Program-made: the position numbers and the translations under genes | Notes under the pieces: generated by a model | The model's database searches: none | What the model saw: only the letters and a program-made list of their open reading frames with translations | What the model was told of the DNA's origin: nothing | Shown: positions 1 to 7,796 of the stretch, piece after piece | Numbering within the stretch: the first letter of the stretch is position 1 | How the letters are laid out: each line of letters opens with the position of its first letter | Assembly: GCF_003428645.1 (NCBI RefSeq) | Contig: NZ_QVQH01000006.1 | Coordinates: forward strand, 1 to 64,000 | DNA: 64,000 nucleotides | Direction: 5' to 3' | From: Geodermatophilus marinus | Lineage (GTDB): Bacteria > Actinomycetota > Actinomycetes > Mycobacteriales > Geodermatophilaceae

Positions 1-2
1 TC

Positions 3-101
3 AAGGCGCTGCGCCGGGTCAGCTTGTGCCCCTGGCGCATCGGCGCCATCACCGCCGCCGCCCTCGTCCTGCTCCACCACATGCACGACCGCACTACGTG
101 A
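3..101 (+). CDS. C-terminal 32 residues of an unidentified protein, cut by the window edge
   Basis: An open frame enters from the left edge and stops with TGA at 99-101. The visible tail contains a tryptophan and a short hydrophobic run (ITAAALVLL) followed by a His/Arg-rich end. It could be the tail of a transposase or of a small membrane protein, but nothing here is diagnostic and I assign no function. Its stop abuts, without a gap, the stop of the minus-strand gene that follows (TGATCA at 99-104), so the two genes are strictly tail to tail. Confidence 0.35.
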   Translation, partial: KALRRVSLCPWRIGAITAAALVLLHHMHDRTT

Positions 102-392
102 TCAACCGGCCGGCGGACCCGCTACTGGGAAAGGCTCAGTGTCAACCTCACATGGAGTGGAGAGGCGATATGACCAAGGATGGTCGCCAGGGGCAACATT
201 GTCGGCGACCCAGAGGCCGCCCGAGTTTTCTGCTGCGTATGCAGCAGTCAGTGCGCTAGGTGCGAAATTCACGTCCGGGCATACTCGACGTCCGCAGTTT
301 GTGTCGCTGGCGGATGCGGCAGGAGTTGCCAGTGAGGCTGCTATGCAAGCTGCAATCAAACATATAACCACTCGCGAGATTGACGATCTCAT
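102..392 (-). CDS. small secreted protein of unknown function, coupled to the DUF6318 lipoprotein
   Basis: The predicted 96-residue product starts with a typical Sec signal peptide: arginines near the N-terminus, a hydrophobic core (VVICLIAACIAASLA) and an Ala-x-Ala cleavage site near residue 28. The mature part has three cysteines and a Pro-rich end. I do not recognise the family. Its ATG (392-390) overlaps the TGA of the upstream lipoprotein gene in an ATGA arrangement, the usual sign of translational coupling in this window, which supports it as a real gene despite its size. The DNA is less GC-rich than the rest of the window, consistent with acquired or relaxed sequence. A longer frame exists upstream but would overlap the lipoprotein gene. 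Confidence 0.55.
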   Translation of the reverse strand: MRSSISRVVICLIAACIAASLATPAASASDTNCGRRVCPDVNFAPSALTAAYAAENSGGLWVADNVAPGDHPWSYRLSTPCEVDTEPFPVAGPPAG

Positions 393-973
393 TCGAAAGA
401 TAGTCCGCTCATTAGCCAAGTGTCTCGACCCTCATCCCATACCACTGTGGCGCTTCCACTTAGGTTGCGGTATGCCTCGGAGGAGAGTTCGCTGTTCACT
501 TCTCCTGCCGAGTCGATGACTCGTAGTGGGTCTTGATCGACCCTGATGGCCATTTCGGCTCGGGTGTCGGAGATCAACGGCTGCGTCGCCTCCGTTATGA
601 CGATCTCACCACCGCCGTACCTAAGCCCTGCCGAATGATCTGCCTCCGTGTTGCTGGCGATCCGGTCGCACTCCTGGCACCCGCTGCTGAACTCGCGGAG
701 GGGGGCGGCGTCCATCACCGTCGACGTCCGGTTGATGAGCGCGATGTAGTACCGCACGAAGGCTTGCGCCCCGGCGGCGTCCTGGGTGCGCGCCTCGTCG
801 GGCATGGGCAGGTCCGCGGGCCCGAGCGGCTCGAGCGCTGCCTCGGTTTCCGGCGCGGAGGGGCTCACCTCGGGCAGCGTCCCGCTGGCCGGCTGCCCGC
901 CCGAGCAGCCGCCGAGCAGTGCCGAGCCCACCAGCAGGCAGGCGGCCACCCGCCGCGTGCCGCGCAGAGTCAC
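389..973 (-). CDS. DUF6318-type lipoprotein
   Basis: The 194-residue product begins at a GTG preceded by a GGTGGGA ribosome-binding sequence. It has a short basic N-terminus, a hydrophobic segment and the lipobox LLGGC, so it is expected to be lipidated and anchored outside the cytoplasmic membrane. After an acidic, proline-rich linker comes a globular domain opening with FVRYYIALIN and containing a CxxC pair (SGCQECD), as in the actinobacterial DUF6318 family, whose function is unknown to me. A longer frame upstream to 1060 is possible, but the signal sequence argues for the internal GTG. It is followed directly by a small secreted protein gene overlapping by 4 bp, so the two are probably exported together. 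Confidence 0.75.
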   Translation of the reverse strand: MTLRGTRRVAACLLVGSALLGGCSGGQPASGTLPEVSPSAPETEAALEPLGPADLPMPDEARTQDAAGAQAFVRYYIALINRTSTVMDAAPLREFSSGCQECDRIASNTEADHSAGLRYGGGEIVITEATQPLISDTRAEMAIRVDQDPLRVIDSAGEVNSELSSEAYRNLSGSATVVWDEGRDTWLMSGLSFE

Positions 974-1087
974 GTCGTCCCACCCCCGTGCCGCCCACCT
1001 GGTCGCCGGGAGACTACGGAGAGTCGGCGCTCCGAGCACGGACCCCTGTGGACAGGTCACCCGATCGCATGGGCGGCGGGCCCCGCG

Positions 1088-2311
1088 TCAGATCCGGAGG
1101 TGCGGGAGCGGCGGTCGGACCTCGCTGCCGTCGGGCCGCCGGGTGTGCCAGGTGCTGGTGCGCGGGTCGCGGCTGACGCTGAAGCCGCCCTCGTGGCAGG
1201 CGGTGTGGTGCCGTTCGCAGAGCAGGGCGCCGTTGTCGCAGGAGGTCGGCCCGCCGAACGCCCAGTGGATGACGTGGTGCACGTCGCACCACTCGGGTGG
1301 GGCGTCGCAGCCGGCGAAGACGCAGTGCCCGTCGCGCAGTTCGACGGCGCGGCGGATGGCGGCGGTGGCGGTGCGCTGGGCGCGGCCGACGTCGAGGGGC
1401 AGCCCGTCGGGGCCGGTGATGATGCGGACGACCTGTGCGTCGCAGGCCAGCCGGCGGGCCGTCTCGGGGTTGATCGGACCGGCCCAGCCGAGCTCGCCGC
1501 CGGCCACGCCGGGGGTGCCGCGGGCCGCGCACAGGGCCTGCCAGTCGATGGTGACGCGCACGTGCGCTCGTTCGCCGCGCACCGCGGGCAGCGCGCCGCC
1601 GTCGAGCGCACCGCGAGCGAGGGCGACCAGGGCGTCGGCCTGCCGCTCGGCGTGCCCGCGCAGGTCTCCGGCCGGGCGGTCGCCGTTCATGAGGGCGGTC
1701 AGCGCGGTGCGCACGACCTCCCCGCCGACCGCGTCGAGCTCACCGCGCAGGTGGACCCGCCCGTCGGTGCCGGCGGCGAGGGAGAGCCGGCGGCGGGTGT
1801 CGGCGGCGTCGTCGAGGGTGCCGTCGGGGTCGACGCCGGCCACCCAGCGGGCCACGCCCTGGGCCGTCTCGCCGGGACCCGTCCGGCGGGCGAGCTCGGC
1901 CAGGATGCGGTCGGTGACGGTGTGGTCGATGCCGGCCTCGGCCGCCTTGGCGACCCGGCGCGGGGTCATGGCCTTGGTGATCACCCGGGCGTGCGCGGCG
2001 GTGATCTCGCCGGCGGCGAAGGCGGCCGCGGTGGCGGGCATGCCGGCCAGGCGCCGGCCGGTGGAGACGATCGCGGCGGCGTCGGAGGGCGCCAGCCGGC
2101 ACTGCCCGCGCAGCCAGGCCCGCATCGACACCGCGCCGTCGCGGCGGTGGGCCTCGCGGCGGTCGGCCGCGCGCACCGCGGTGGTGAGGGCGGCGGCGAC
2201 CCGGTTGGCCGCGGTCACCAGCTCGCCGACCAGCTCCAGCAGCGGCCCGTCGGCCAGCTCGTCGAGGTCGAGGCCGGTCAGCTCATCGAGGGCGGAACCC
2301 AGCTCGGACAT
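1088..2311 (-). CDS. DUF222 / HNH endonuclease signature protein (13E12-repeat type)
   Basis: The 407-residue protein has the two-part layout of the actinobacterial 13E12 family: an alpha-helical DUF222 region over roughly residues 1-290 and a C-terminal HNH nuclease motif near residues 335-385. The zinc and catalytic pattern is visible as CVFAGCD, then DVHHVIHWAFGG, then CDNGALLCERHH. Such proteins occur in many near-identical copies in actinobacterial genomes and are often considered mobile-intron-like or selfish; their substrate is not established. I chose the ATG at 2311 because GGAGGAGGGAGG lies just upstream; the frame stays open further but through low-complexity G-rich repeats. It stands alone. 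Confidence 0.85.
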   Translation of the reverse strand: MSELGSALDELTGLDLDELADGPLLELVGELVTAANRVAAALTTAVRAADRREAHRRDGAVSMRAWLRGQCRLAPSDAAAIVSTGRRLAGMPATAAAFAAGEITAAHARVITKAMTPRRVAKAAEAGIDHTVTDRILAELARRTGPGETAQGVARWVAGVDPDGTLDDAADTRRRLSLAAGTDGRVHLRGELDAVGGEVVRTALTALMNGDRPAGDLRGHAERQADALVALARGALDGGALPAVRGERAHVRVTIDWQALCAARGTPGVAGGELGWAGPINPETARRLACDAQVVRIITGPDGLPLDVGRAQRTATAAIRRAVELRDGHCVFAGCDAPPEWCDVHHVIHWAFGGPTSCDNGALLCERHHTACHEGGFSVSRDPRTSTWHTRRPDGSEVRPPLPHLRI

Positions 2312-2407
2312 CCCGCCTCCCTCCTCCGGACTGCCACCGGTCGACCTGCCGACACGCCCACGGTAGGGGAGGGGTACGACAGAAACGCGCAGGTCAGAAG
2401 CGTGATC

Positions 2408-2467
2408 GGGGACCGGGGGACCGGGGGACCGGGGGACCGGGGGGCCGGGGGACCGGGGACCGGGGCC
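2408..2467. repeat. 8-bp tandem repeat (ACCGGGGG)n inside a 404-bp gene-free stretch
   Basis: About seven consecutive copies of an ACCGGGGG unit run from 2412, with the later copies shortened by one base or losing the A. The repeat lies in the gap 2312-2715 between the divergently transcribed DUF222 gene and the DUF805 gene. Apart from this repeat and the ribosome-binding sites of both flanking genes, I see no gene, tRNA or clear promoter in that gap. The G-rich strand could form quadruplexes and the unit is prone to slippage. Confidence 0.8.
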
Positions 2468-2715
2468 GCGGCGTCCGGGGCGGGAGGCGCCTCGCGGGAA
2501 CTGCGCACCCGTCCACCTCTCGACGGGGCCGGAGGCCTGGCGGAGCGCGCACCGCAGCCGGCCCCGCGGCGCCGGGTCCCGCAGCCCGGCAGGACCGGCA
2601 GCCGGGGCCCAGCCGCTCAGGTCGCGCCCCAGCGCGGCCCCAGCGCGGCGCAAGCGCGCCCCGCGAACCTCCTCCCGACGGAACGGACCCCACGGGGCGG
2701 ACACGGGAGAAGGAC

Positions 2716-3159
2716 ATGGACTCGGGCAACTGGTACGTGCGGCGGGGCCGGATCGGCCGCAGGACCTACTGGCTGCACTACGTGCTGCCGATCGCCGCGG
2801 CGTCGCTCGTCGCCGCGGTGCTGGACTTCCAGCTCGGGCTGGCGTGGTACACGACGAGCTACACCTCCGACGGCTCGTCGTTCGACTTCTCGGCCACCAG
2901 CAGCGGCGGCCCGATCCTGCTGGCGACGAACCTGCTGCTGCTCGCGCCCTCGTGGAGCGCCACCGTCACCCGGCTGCACGACCGCGGGCACTCGGCCTGG
3001 TGGCTGCTGTGGGGGCTCGTCCCGATCGTCGGCCCGCTCGTCCTCCTGATCACGGTCGGCTTCCTGGAGGGCGAGCAGGGGATCAACGTCTACGGTCGGC
3101 CACCGTGGCTCCGGGACGTCCCGGCGGCGCGGCCGCACCCGCAACCGGTCCTCCGCTGA
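2716..3159 (+). CDS. DUF805 family membrane protein
   Basis: The 147-residue product has the DUF805 signature: an aromatic-rich N-terminus (NWYVRRGRIGRRTYW), a first hydrophobic helix, a polar loop, a second helix, then the conserved segment TVTRLHDRGHSAWWLLW followed by a third hydrophobic stretch. Three to four membrane segments are likely. The biochemical role of DUF805 proteins is unknown. GGGAGAAGGAC precedes the ATG. The gene is convergent with the following minus-strand operon and ends only 10 bp from it. Confidence 0.85.
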   Translation: MDSGNWYVRRGRIGRRTYWLHYVLPIAAASLVAAVLDFQLGLAWYTTSYTSDGSSFDFSATSSGGPILLATNLLLLAPSWSATVTRLHDRGHSAWWLLWGLVPIVGPLVLLITVGFLEGEQGINVYGRPPWLRDVPAARPHPQPVLR

Positions 3160-3169
3160 CGCAAGCGCG

Positions 3170-3862
3170 TCAGGCGCCCAGCCGGTCGGCCAGCTCCTCG
3201 AAGGAGGGGACCGACAGGTCGGCGTCCGGGTCCTCGGCGGGCGGCACCGGCCGCCCGCCGAACTCGTCGGGCCGGTGCACGTAGGCGGTGCGCAGCCCGC
3301 GGGCGCGCGCGGCGGCGAGGTCGTCGCCGTGCGCGGCCACCATCAGGACGGCGGACGGCGGCACCGCCAGCAGCCGCGGCACCGAGTCGTAGACCGCCGG
3401 GTCGGGTTTGTACCGCCCGGCGATCTCCGCGCCGAGCACGAGGTCCCACGGCAGGCCCGCCCGGCGGGCCAGGTCGACCAGCAGCGCCACGTTGCCGTTG
3501 GACAGCGGCGCCAGCACGAACCGGCGGCGCAGCCGCGCGAGCCCGGGGAGGACGTCGGGCCAGGGGTCGAGCCGGTGCCAGGCCAGCACCAGCTCCTCGC
3601 GGACGGCCGGCGGGGTGCCGGCCGACCCGGCGGCGGTGAGGACGGCGTCCAGGGACTCGCGGTGCAGGACGTCGAGCGGGGCGAACGGCCGCCGTCCGGA
3701 CCGCACCTCCTCCAGGGAAGGCTGGTAGCGCCCGCGCCAGTCGTCGGCCAGGGCGAACGGGTCGACGGCGTCCCCCAGCAGCCGCGCGGCCTCCCGCGCG
3801 ACCCCGCCGCGCCAGTCGACCACCGTGCCGAACACGTCGAAGACCAGCGCCCGGACCTCCAC
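3170..3862 (-). CDS. HAD-superfamily hydrolase, haloacid dehalogenase type II-like
   Basis: The 230-residue protein carries all four HAD motifs: nucleophile Asp9 in VFDVFGTVVDW, motif II LSNGN, the motif III lysine in GRYKPDPAVY and motif IV in VAAHGDDLAAARARG. This arrangement and length fit the type II L-2-haloacid dehalogenase subgroup, soluble enzymes that hydrolyse a C-halogen bond through an aspartyl ester. Many members annotated this way may instead be phosphatases, so the substrate is unproven. It starts with GTG 2 bp after the stop of the sugar mutase gene and is the last gene of the minus-strand punA operon. Confidence 0.8.
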   Translation of the reverse strand: MEVRALVFDVFGTVVDWRGGVAREAARLLGDAVDPFALADDWRGRYQPSLEEVRSGRRPFAPLDVLHRESLDAVLTAAGSAGTPPAVREELVLAWHRLDPWPDVLPGLARLRRRFVLAPLSNGNVALLVDLARRAGLPWDLVLGAEIAGRYKPDPAVYDSVPRLLAVPPSAVLMVAAHGDDLAAARARGLRTAYVHRPDEFGGRPVPPAEDPDADLSVPSFEELADRLGA

Positions 3863-3864
3863 CG

Positions 3865-5490
3865 CTACAGCCCCAGCGCCGCCGACATCTCGGCCCGCAG
3901 CTGGTCCAGCTCGTCGGCGCCGCGGCCGCGCGCGGCGAGGACGCCGGCGTCGTCGTGCACGGGCACCACCGTCTCCAGGTAGGCCTTGAGCTTCGGCTCG
4001 GTGCCGCTGGGCCGCACCACGACCCGCACGCCGTCCCCGAGCAGCCGGACGGCGTCCACCGGCGGGTCCTCGTCGCGCAGGTCGGCCGCGGCCACCTCCC
4101 GGCCGAGCAGGCGGGACGGCGGCGCGGCCCGCAGCCGCTCCATCGCCGCGGAGATCAGCGAGAGGTCCTCCACCCGCACCGACAGCTGCCCGGTGGCGAA
4201 CAGCCCGTGCTCCACCGCCAGCTCGTCGAGCCGGTCGAGCAAGGTGCGCCCGGTCGCCCGCAGCTCGGCGGCCAGCAGGACGAGCGCCAGCGCGGCGGAG
4301 ATGCCGTCCTTGTCCCGGACCACCTCCGGGGCGACGGCGTACCCCAGCGCCTCCTCGTAGCCGAACACCAGCGGCTGCTCCGGCACCCCGGCGCGGATGA
4401 TCCACTTGAACCCGGTCGGGGTCTCGGCGAACCGCACCCCGTGGGCGCCGGCGAGGGCGTGCAGCAGCGAACCGCTGACCAGGGACGCCGCGTAGGTGCC
4501 GCGCACGCCGCGGCGCAGCAGCCAGTCGGCCAGCAGGGCGCCCACCTCGTCGCCGGTCAGCCGCCGGCCCTCGCACACCACCGCGCAGCGGTCGGCGTCC
4601 GGGTCCTGGGCGATGGCGACGTCGGCGCCGACCCGCTCGGCGAGCGCGGTCAGCAGGTCGACCGCGCCGGGCTCCTCCGGGTTGGGGAACGCGACGGTCG
4701 GGAAGGCCGGGTCGGGTCCGTCCTGCTGCTCGACCGGGGAGGGCGCGGCGAACCCGGCTGCGGCGAGCACCGCGCGGGTGGTGTCGGCGCCCACGCCGTG
4801 CATCGCGGTGTAGGCCACGGTCAGCGCGGCGCGGTCGGCGGCCGGCACCCGGCCCGGGTCGAGGGCCCGCACCACCGCGGCCACGTAGTCGTCGCGGACG
4901 TCGTCCCCGAGGGTGCCCCAGTCGTCGGAGAGCGGGACCTCCCGCGCCGGGCCGACCGCGGCGATCGCGGCCTCGATCTTCCGGTCGGCCGGGGGCACCA
5001 GCTGTGCGCCGTCGGCCAGGTAGACCTTGTAGCCGTTGTCCTCGGGCGGGTTGTGGCTGGCGGTGACCATCACGCCGGCCGCGCAGCCCAGGTGCCGCAC
5101 CGCGAAGGCCAGCACCGGCGTGGGCAGCGGCCGGGGGAGCACCTGCACCGCGAACCCGGCGCCGGCCAGCACGGCCGCCGACACGTGCGCGAACTCGTCC
5201 GAGCGGCGCCGGGCGTCGTAGCCGATCACCACGCCGCCCCCGGCGTGCCCGGCCCGGGCCAGCCACGCGGCCAGGCCGGCGGCGGCCCGGGTGACGACGG
5301 CGGCGTTCATCCCGGCCGGCCCGGCGCGCAGCGGCCCGCGCAGCCCGGCGGTGCCGAACGTCAGCGGGCCGGCGAACCGGCGCGCGAGCTCGTCGAGGTC
5401 CTCGGACCCGATCAGCGCCTCGATCTCGGCCCGGTCGCCGGGATGGGGGTCGGCGTCGGCCCAGTCGCGGGCACGGGCCAGCAGACTCAC
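3865..5490 (-). CDS. pmmB: phospho-sugar mutase (phosphomannomutase/phosphoglucomutase)
   Basis: The 541-residue protein belongs to the alpha-D-phosphohexomutase superfamily, which moves phosphate between C1 and C6 (or C5 of pentoses) through a phosphoserine. The phosphoserine loop is GVMVTASHNPP with Ser145, the magnesium loop is QDPDADRCAV, the sugar-binding loop is GYEEALGY and the phosphate-binding loop is RPSGTEPKLKAY. Length and its position after a purine nucleoside phosphorylase match M. tuberculosis pmmB (Rv3308) next to deoD, from memory. With nucleoside phosphorylase upstream, ribose- or deoxyribose-1-phosphate conversion is a plausible role besides hexose phosphates. GTG start overlaps the upstream stop by 4 bp. 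Confidence 0.9.
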   Translation of the reverse strand: MSLLARARDWADADPHPGDRAEIEALIGSEDLDELARRFAGPLTFGTAGLRGPLRAGPAGMNAAVVTRAAAGLAAWLARAGHAGGGVVIGYDARRRSDEFAHVSAAVLAGAGFAVQVLPRPLPTPVLAFAVRHLGCAAGVMVTASHNPPEDNGYKVYLADGAQLVPPADRKIEAAIAAVGPAREVPLSDDWGTLGDDVRDDYVAAVVRALDPGRVPAADRAALTVAYTAMHGVGADTTRAVLAAAGFAAPSPVEQQDGPDPAFPTVAFPNPEEPGAVDLLTALAERVGADVAIAQDPDADRCAVVCEGRRLTGDEVGALLADWLLRRGVRGTYAASLVSGSLLHALAGAHGVRFAETPTGFKWIIRAGVPEQPLVFGYEEALGYAVAPEVVRDKDGISAALALVLLAAELRATGRTLLDRLDELAVEHGLFATGQLSVRVEDLSLISAAMERLRAAPPSRLLGREVAAADLRDEDPPVDAVRLLGDGVRVVVRPSGTEPKLKAYLETVVPVHDDAGVLAARGRGADELDQLRAEMSAALGL

Positions 5491-6302
5491 GAGAAGTGCT
5501 CCGCGTCGAACTCCGGCAGCGTGTACTGCCCGCCGACCAGCCGGTGCACCGGGTCGGCGGGATCGGGCGCGCCGTGCGCCTCGACGAGCGCCTCGGCGAA
5601 GACCTCCGCGTCGTCGGCCGGTTCGTAGCCCAGCGCGCGGGCGGCGGTGAGGTCCCACCAGTTGCGGGTGTTGGCCGACACGCCCCACACGACCGCGAAG
5701 CCGGGGGACGGCGCCCGCAGCGCCGCGTCGACCAGTCCGACCTGGTCGCCCGGGGAGAGCCAGGTGGCCAGCATCCGCACCGTCGTCGGCTCGGGGAAGG
5801 CGCTGCCGATCCGCAGGCAGACGACGTCCATCCCGTACCGGTCGGCGTACAGCGAGCCGAGCGCCTCCATCGCCACCTTCGACACCCCGTAGTAGGTGTC
5901 GGGCCGCGGCGGGGCGTCGACCTCGCGCAGCAGCCCGCCGTCCGGGCGCGGGGTGTAGCCGGTCGCGTGGTTGCTCGACGCGAGCACCACCCGCTCGACG
6001 CCCGCCCGCCGGGCGGCCTCCAGGGCGCAGTAGGTGCCCTCGATGTTCGCGTGCGAGATCACCGGCCACGTGCTCTCGCCGGAGACGCCGGCCAGGTGGA
6101 CGACCGCCGAGGCGCCCGCGACGGCGTCGAGCACGGCGGCCAGGTCGGTGACGTCGGCGACGACCTCCTCCTCACCGGGCCGGACGTCGGTCAGCGGGGC
6201 CACGTCGAGGCTGCGCAGCGCCCAGCCGCGCTCGGGCAGCCCGCCGCGCAGGACCGTGCCGATCCGCCCTCCGGCGCCGGTCAGCAGGACCGGCCCGCTC
6301 AC
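5487..6302 (-). CDS. NAD-dependent epimerase/dehydratase, uronate dehydrogenase-like
   Basis: The 271-residue protein is an extended short-chain dehydrogenase: the dinucleotide motif GAGGRIG is near the N-terminus, an acidic residue follows the second strand (SLDVAP), and the catalytic YxxxK is in [11 protein letters not shown]. The segment SSNHATGY resembles uronate dehydrogenases, which oxidise uronic acids to aldarolactones with NAD, but other sugar-nucleotide substrates cannot be excluded. It overlaps punA upstream and the sugar mutase downstream by 4 bp each (GTGA), so the three are translationally linked. Confidence 0.8.
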   Translation of the reverse strand: MSGPVLLTGAGGRIGTVLRGGLPERGWALRSLDVAPLTDVRPGEEEVVADVTDLAAVLDAVAGASAVVHLAGVSGESTWPVISHANIEGTYCALEAARRAGVERVVLASSNHATGYTPRPDGGLLREVDAPPRPDTYYGVSKVAMEALGSLYADRYGMDVVCLRIGSAFPEPTTVRMLATWLSPGDQVGLVDAALRAPSPGFAVVWGVSANTRNWWDLTAARALGYEPADDAEVFAEALVEAHGAPDPADPVHRLVGGQYTLPEFDAEHFS

Positions 6303-7108
6303 GGCAGCCGCCCGATCACGCGCACCAGGTACTCGCCCAGCCGGCCGGCCGCGGCCTTCCCGGCCGCCAGCACCTCCGCGTGGTCCAGCGCCTCCCCGGT
6401 GATCCCGGCGGCGGCGTTGGTGACCATGGACAGCGCCAGCACCTCGCACCCGGCGGCCCGGGCGGCGATCGCCTCCAGCGCCGTGGACATGCCGACCAGG
6501 TCCGCGCCGAGCGCCCGCAGCATCCGGATCTCGGCCGGCGTCTCGTAGTGCGGGCCGGGCAACGCGGCGTACACGCCCTCGGTCAGCGACGGGTCGAGCT
6601 CCCGGGCCAGGTCGCGCAGCCGGGCCGAGTAGAGGTCGGTGAGGTCGACGAACGTGGCGCCGACCAGGGGCGACCGGGCGGTCAGGTTGAGGTGGTCGCT
6701 CACCAGCACGGCCTGCCCGACGCGGTGCTCGGCGGCCAGCCCGCCGGCGGCGTTGGTGAGGACGACGGTGCGCACGCCCGCCGCGGCCGCCGTCCGCACG
6801 CCGTGCACGACGGCCGCCACGCCGTGCCCCTCGTAGAGGTGGGTGCGGCCGAGGAAGAGCAGCACCCGGCGCTCGCCCACCCGCACCGAGCGGATCTCCC
6901 CGCCGTGCCCCACCGCGGTCGGAGCGGCGAAACCGGGCAGGTCGCCGATCGCGACGGTGGCCGCGGGCTCGCCGAAGGCGTCGGCCGCCGGGGCCCACCC
7001 GGAGCCCATGACGACGGCGACGTCGTGCCCGTCACCGAGGGCGGTCGTGAGGTCCTCGGCCGCGCGGGCGGCGAGGGCGGCGGGGTCGGCGGGGAGGGAC
7101 TCGTCCAC
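6299..7108 (-). CDS. punA: purine nucleoside phosphorylase, trimeric type
   Basis: The 269-residue product catalyses phosphorolysis of purine (deoxy)nucleosides to base and (deoxy)ribose-1-phosphate in salvage. Diagnostic segments are VVMGSGW near the N-terminus, [35 protein letters not shown] and MVTNAAAG, characteristic of the trimeric low-molecular-mass class. It heads the minus-strand operon with the epimerase, sugar mutase and HAD hydrolase. A TAGCGT -10 box sits 6 bases upstream of the GTG and there is no ribosome-binding sequence, so the message is probably leaderless. M. tuberculosis names the orthologue deoD. Confidence 0.92.
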   Translation of the reverse strand: MDESLPADPAALAARAAEDLTTALGDGHDVAVVMGSGWAPAADAFGEPAATVAIGDLPGFAAPTAVGHGGEIRSVRVGERRVLLFLGRTHLYEGHGVAAVVHGVRTAAAAGVRTVVLTNAAGGLAAEHRVGQAVLVSDHLNLTARSPLVGATFVDLTDLYSARLRDLARELDPSLTEGVYAALPGPHYETPAEIRMLRALGADLVGMSTALEAIAARAAGCEVLALSMVTNAAAGITGEALDHAEVLAAGKAAAGRLGEYLVRVIGRLP

Positions 7109-7114
7109 GCCCGG

Positions 7115-7120
7115 ACGCTA
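7115..7120 (-). promoter_or_regulatory. -10 box TAGCGT for leaderless punA
   Basis: TAGCGT on the minus strand ends 6 bases before the GTG start of punA. In actinobacteria a TANNNT box at this spacing places the transcription start on the start codon. The same arrangement recurs at several genes in this window. Confidence 0.6.
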
Positions 7121-7160
7121 ACGCAGCACCGGCCGGGCGCATCCCGGGCCGGCGCCGTCA

Positions 7161-7193
7161 CCGCTGGTGTGAGGCAGTGCCTCACACCAGCGG
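7161..7193. promoter_or_regulatory. perfect 33-bp palindrome, candidate operator
   Basis: Two 16-base arms, CCGCTGGTGTGAGGCA and its exact reverse complement, flank a single central G. It lies between divergent punA and the cupin gene, 41 bp upstream of the punA -10 box and 72 bp before the cupin start. It has no T-rich tail and lies between two start sites, so an operator is more likely than a terminator. Which regulator binds is unknown; the nearby LysR protein is one candidate. Confidence 0.7.
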
Positions 7194-7265
7194 CCGGACA
7201 GGTCATGGACGCCGCCGGCCGCCGGGTCGAGGCTCGGCGCACCGGATGCCGACGAGGAGGTCGCC

Positions 7266-7796
7266 ATGACGCTCGCACCCGAACGCCCCGACAGCACCCC
7301 GATGCCCACCCCCGTCGAGTCGCCGGGCGCGGTGCACGCCCGGTTCGGCACGACCTTCGCCGACGGCTCGGAGCTGGTGCACGCCGGCGACGTGCCGTGG
7401 ACGCCGTGGGGGATGCCGGGCACCCACTTCAAGCTGCTGCACGTCGACGACGACAGCTCGCTCATGGTCTTCCTGCTGCGGGTCGAGCCCGGCACCGTGG
7501 CGGCGTTGCACAAGCACTACGGCGCCGCGCACGCCTTCACGCTGCAGGGCTGGTGGGGCTACGACGACCGCTACGTCGGCGAGGGCGAGTACATCAAGGA
7601 GGCCGGCGGGATCACGCACATGCCCGTGGTCAGCCCGGAGGGCACCACGATGCTGGCCTTCGGCTACGGCCCGATCGCCGGCGTCGACGAGGACGGCACC
7701 GTGCTCGGCGTCATCGACATCGACTGGATGTACGAGGCGGCGAAGGCCAACGGCGCGGCCGACCACATCAGGCGCACGGGCGCGGCGGCGGGCTGA
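7266..7796 (+). CDS. cupin protein, 2,4'-dihydroxyacetophenone dioxygenase-like
   Basis: The 176-residue protein is a single-domain cupin. Metal-binding histidines are visible in ALHKHYGAAHAFTLQGWWGY, and the second half contains THMPVVSPEGTTMLAF. The overall pattern resembles the 2,4'-dihydroxyacetophenone dioxygenase family, non-haem iron enzymes cleaving a C-C bond next to a carbonyl. No aromatic catabolic genes are nearby, so the real substrate is unknown and the reaction is inferred from family only. The GGAGG sequence 5 bases before the ATG supports the start. It is transcribed towards the LysR gene and overlaps its 3' end by 29 bp. Confidence 0.7.
   Translation: MTLAPERPDSTPMPTPVESPGAVHARFGTTFADGSELVHAGDVPWTPWGMPGTHFKLLHVDDDSSLMVFLLRVEPGTVAALHKHYGAAHAFTLQGWWGYDDRYVGEGEYIKEAGGITHMPVVSPEGTTMLAFGYGPIAGVDEDGTVLGVIDIDWMYEAAKANGAADHIRRTGAAAG

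Noticed and set aside
3-101. Transposase tail at the left edge
   Set aside because: Only 32 residues are visible, with no DDE motif or terminal inverted repeat, so calling a mobile element would be a guess.
533-3049. A plus-strand open frame of more than 800 codons antisense to the lipoprotein and DUF222 genes
   Set aside because: It is a by-product of very high GC content: its translation is Arg/Gly/Pro/Ala-rich without family motifs, while the minus-strand frames have clear domains.
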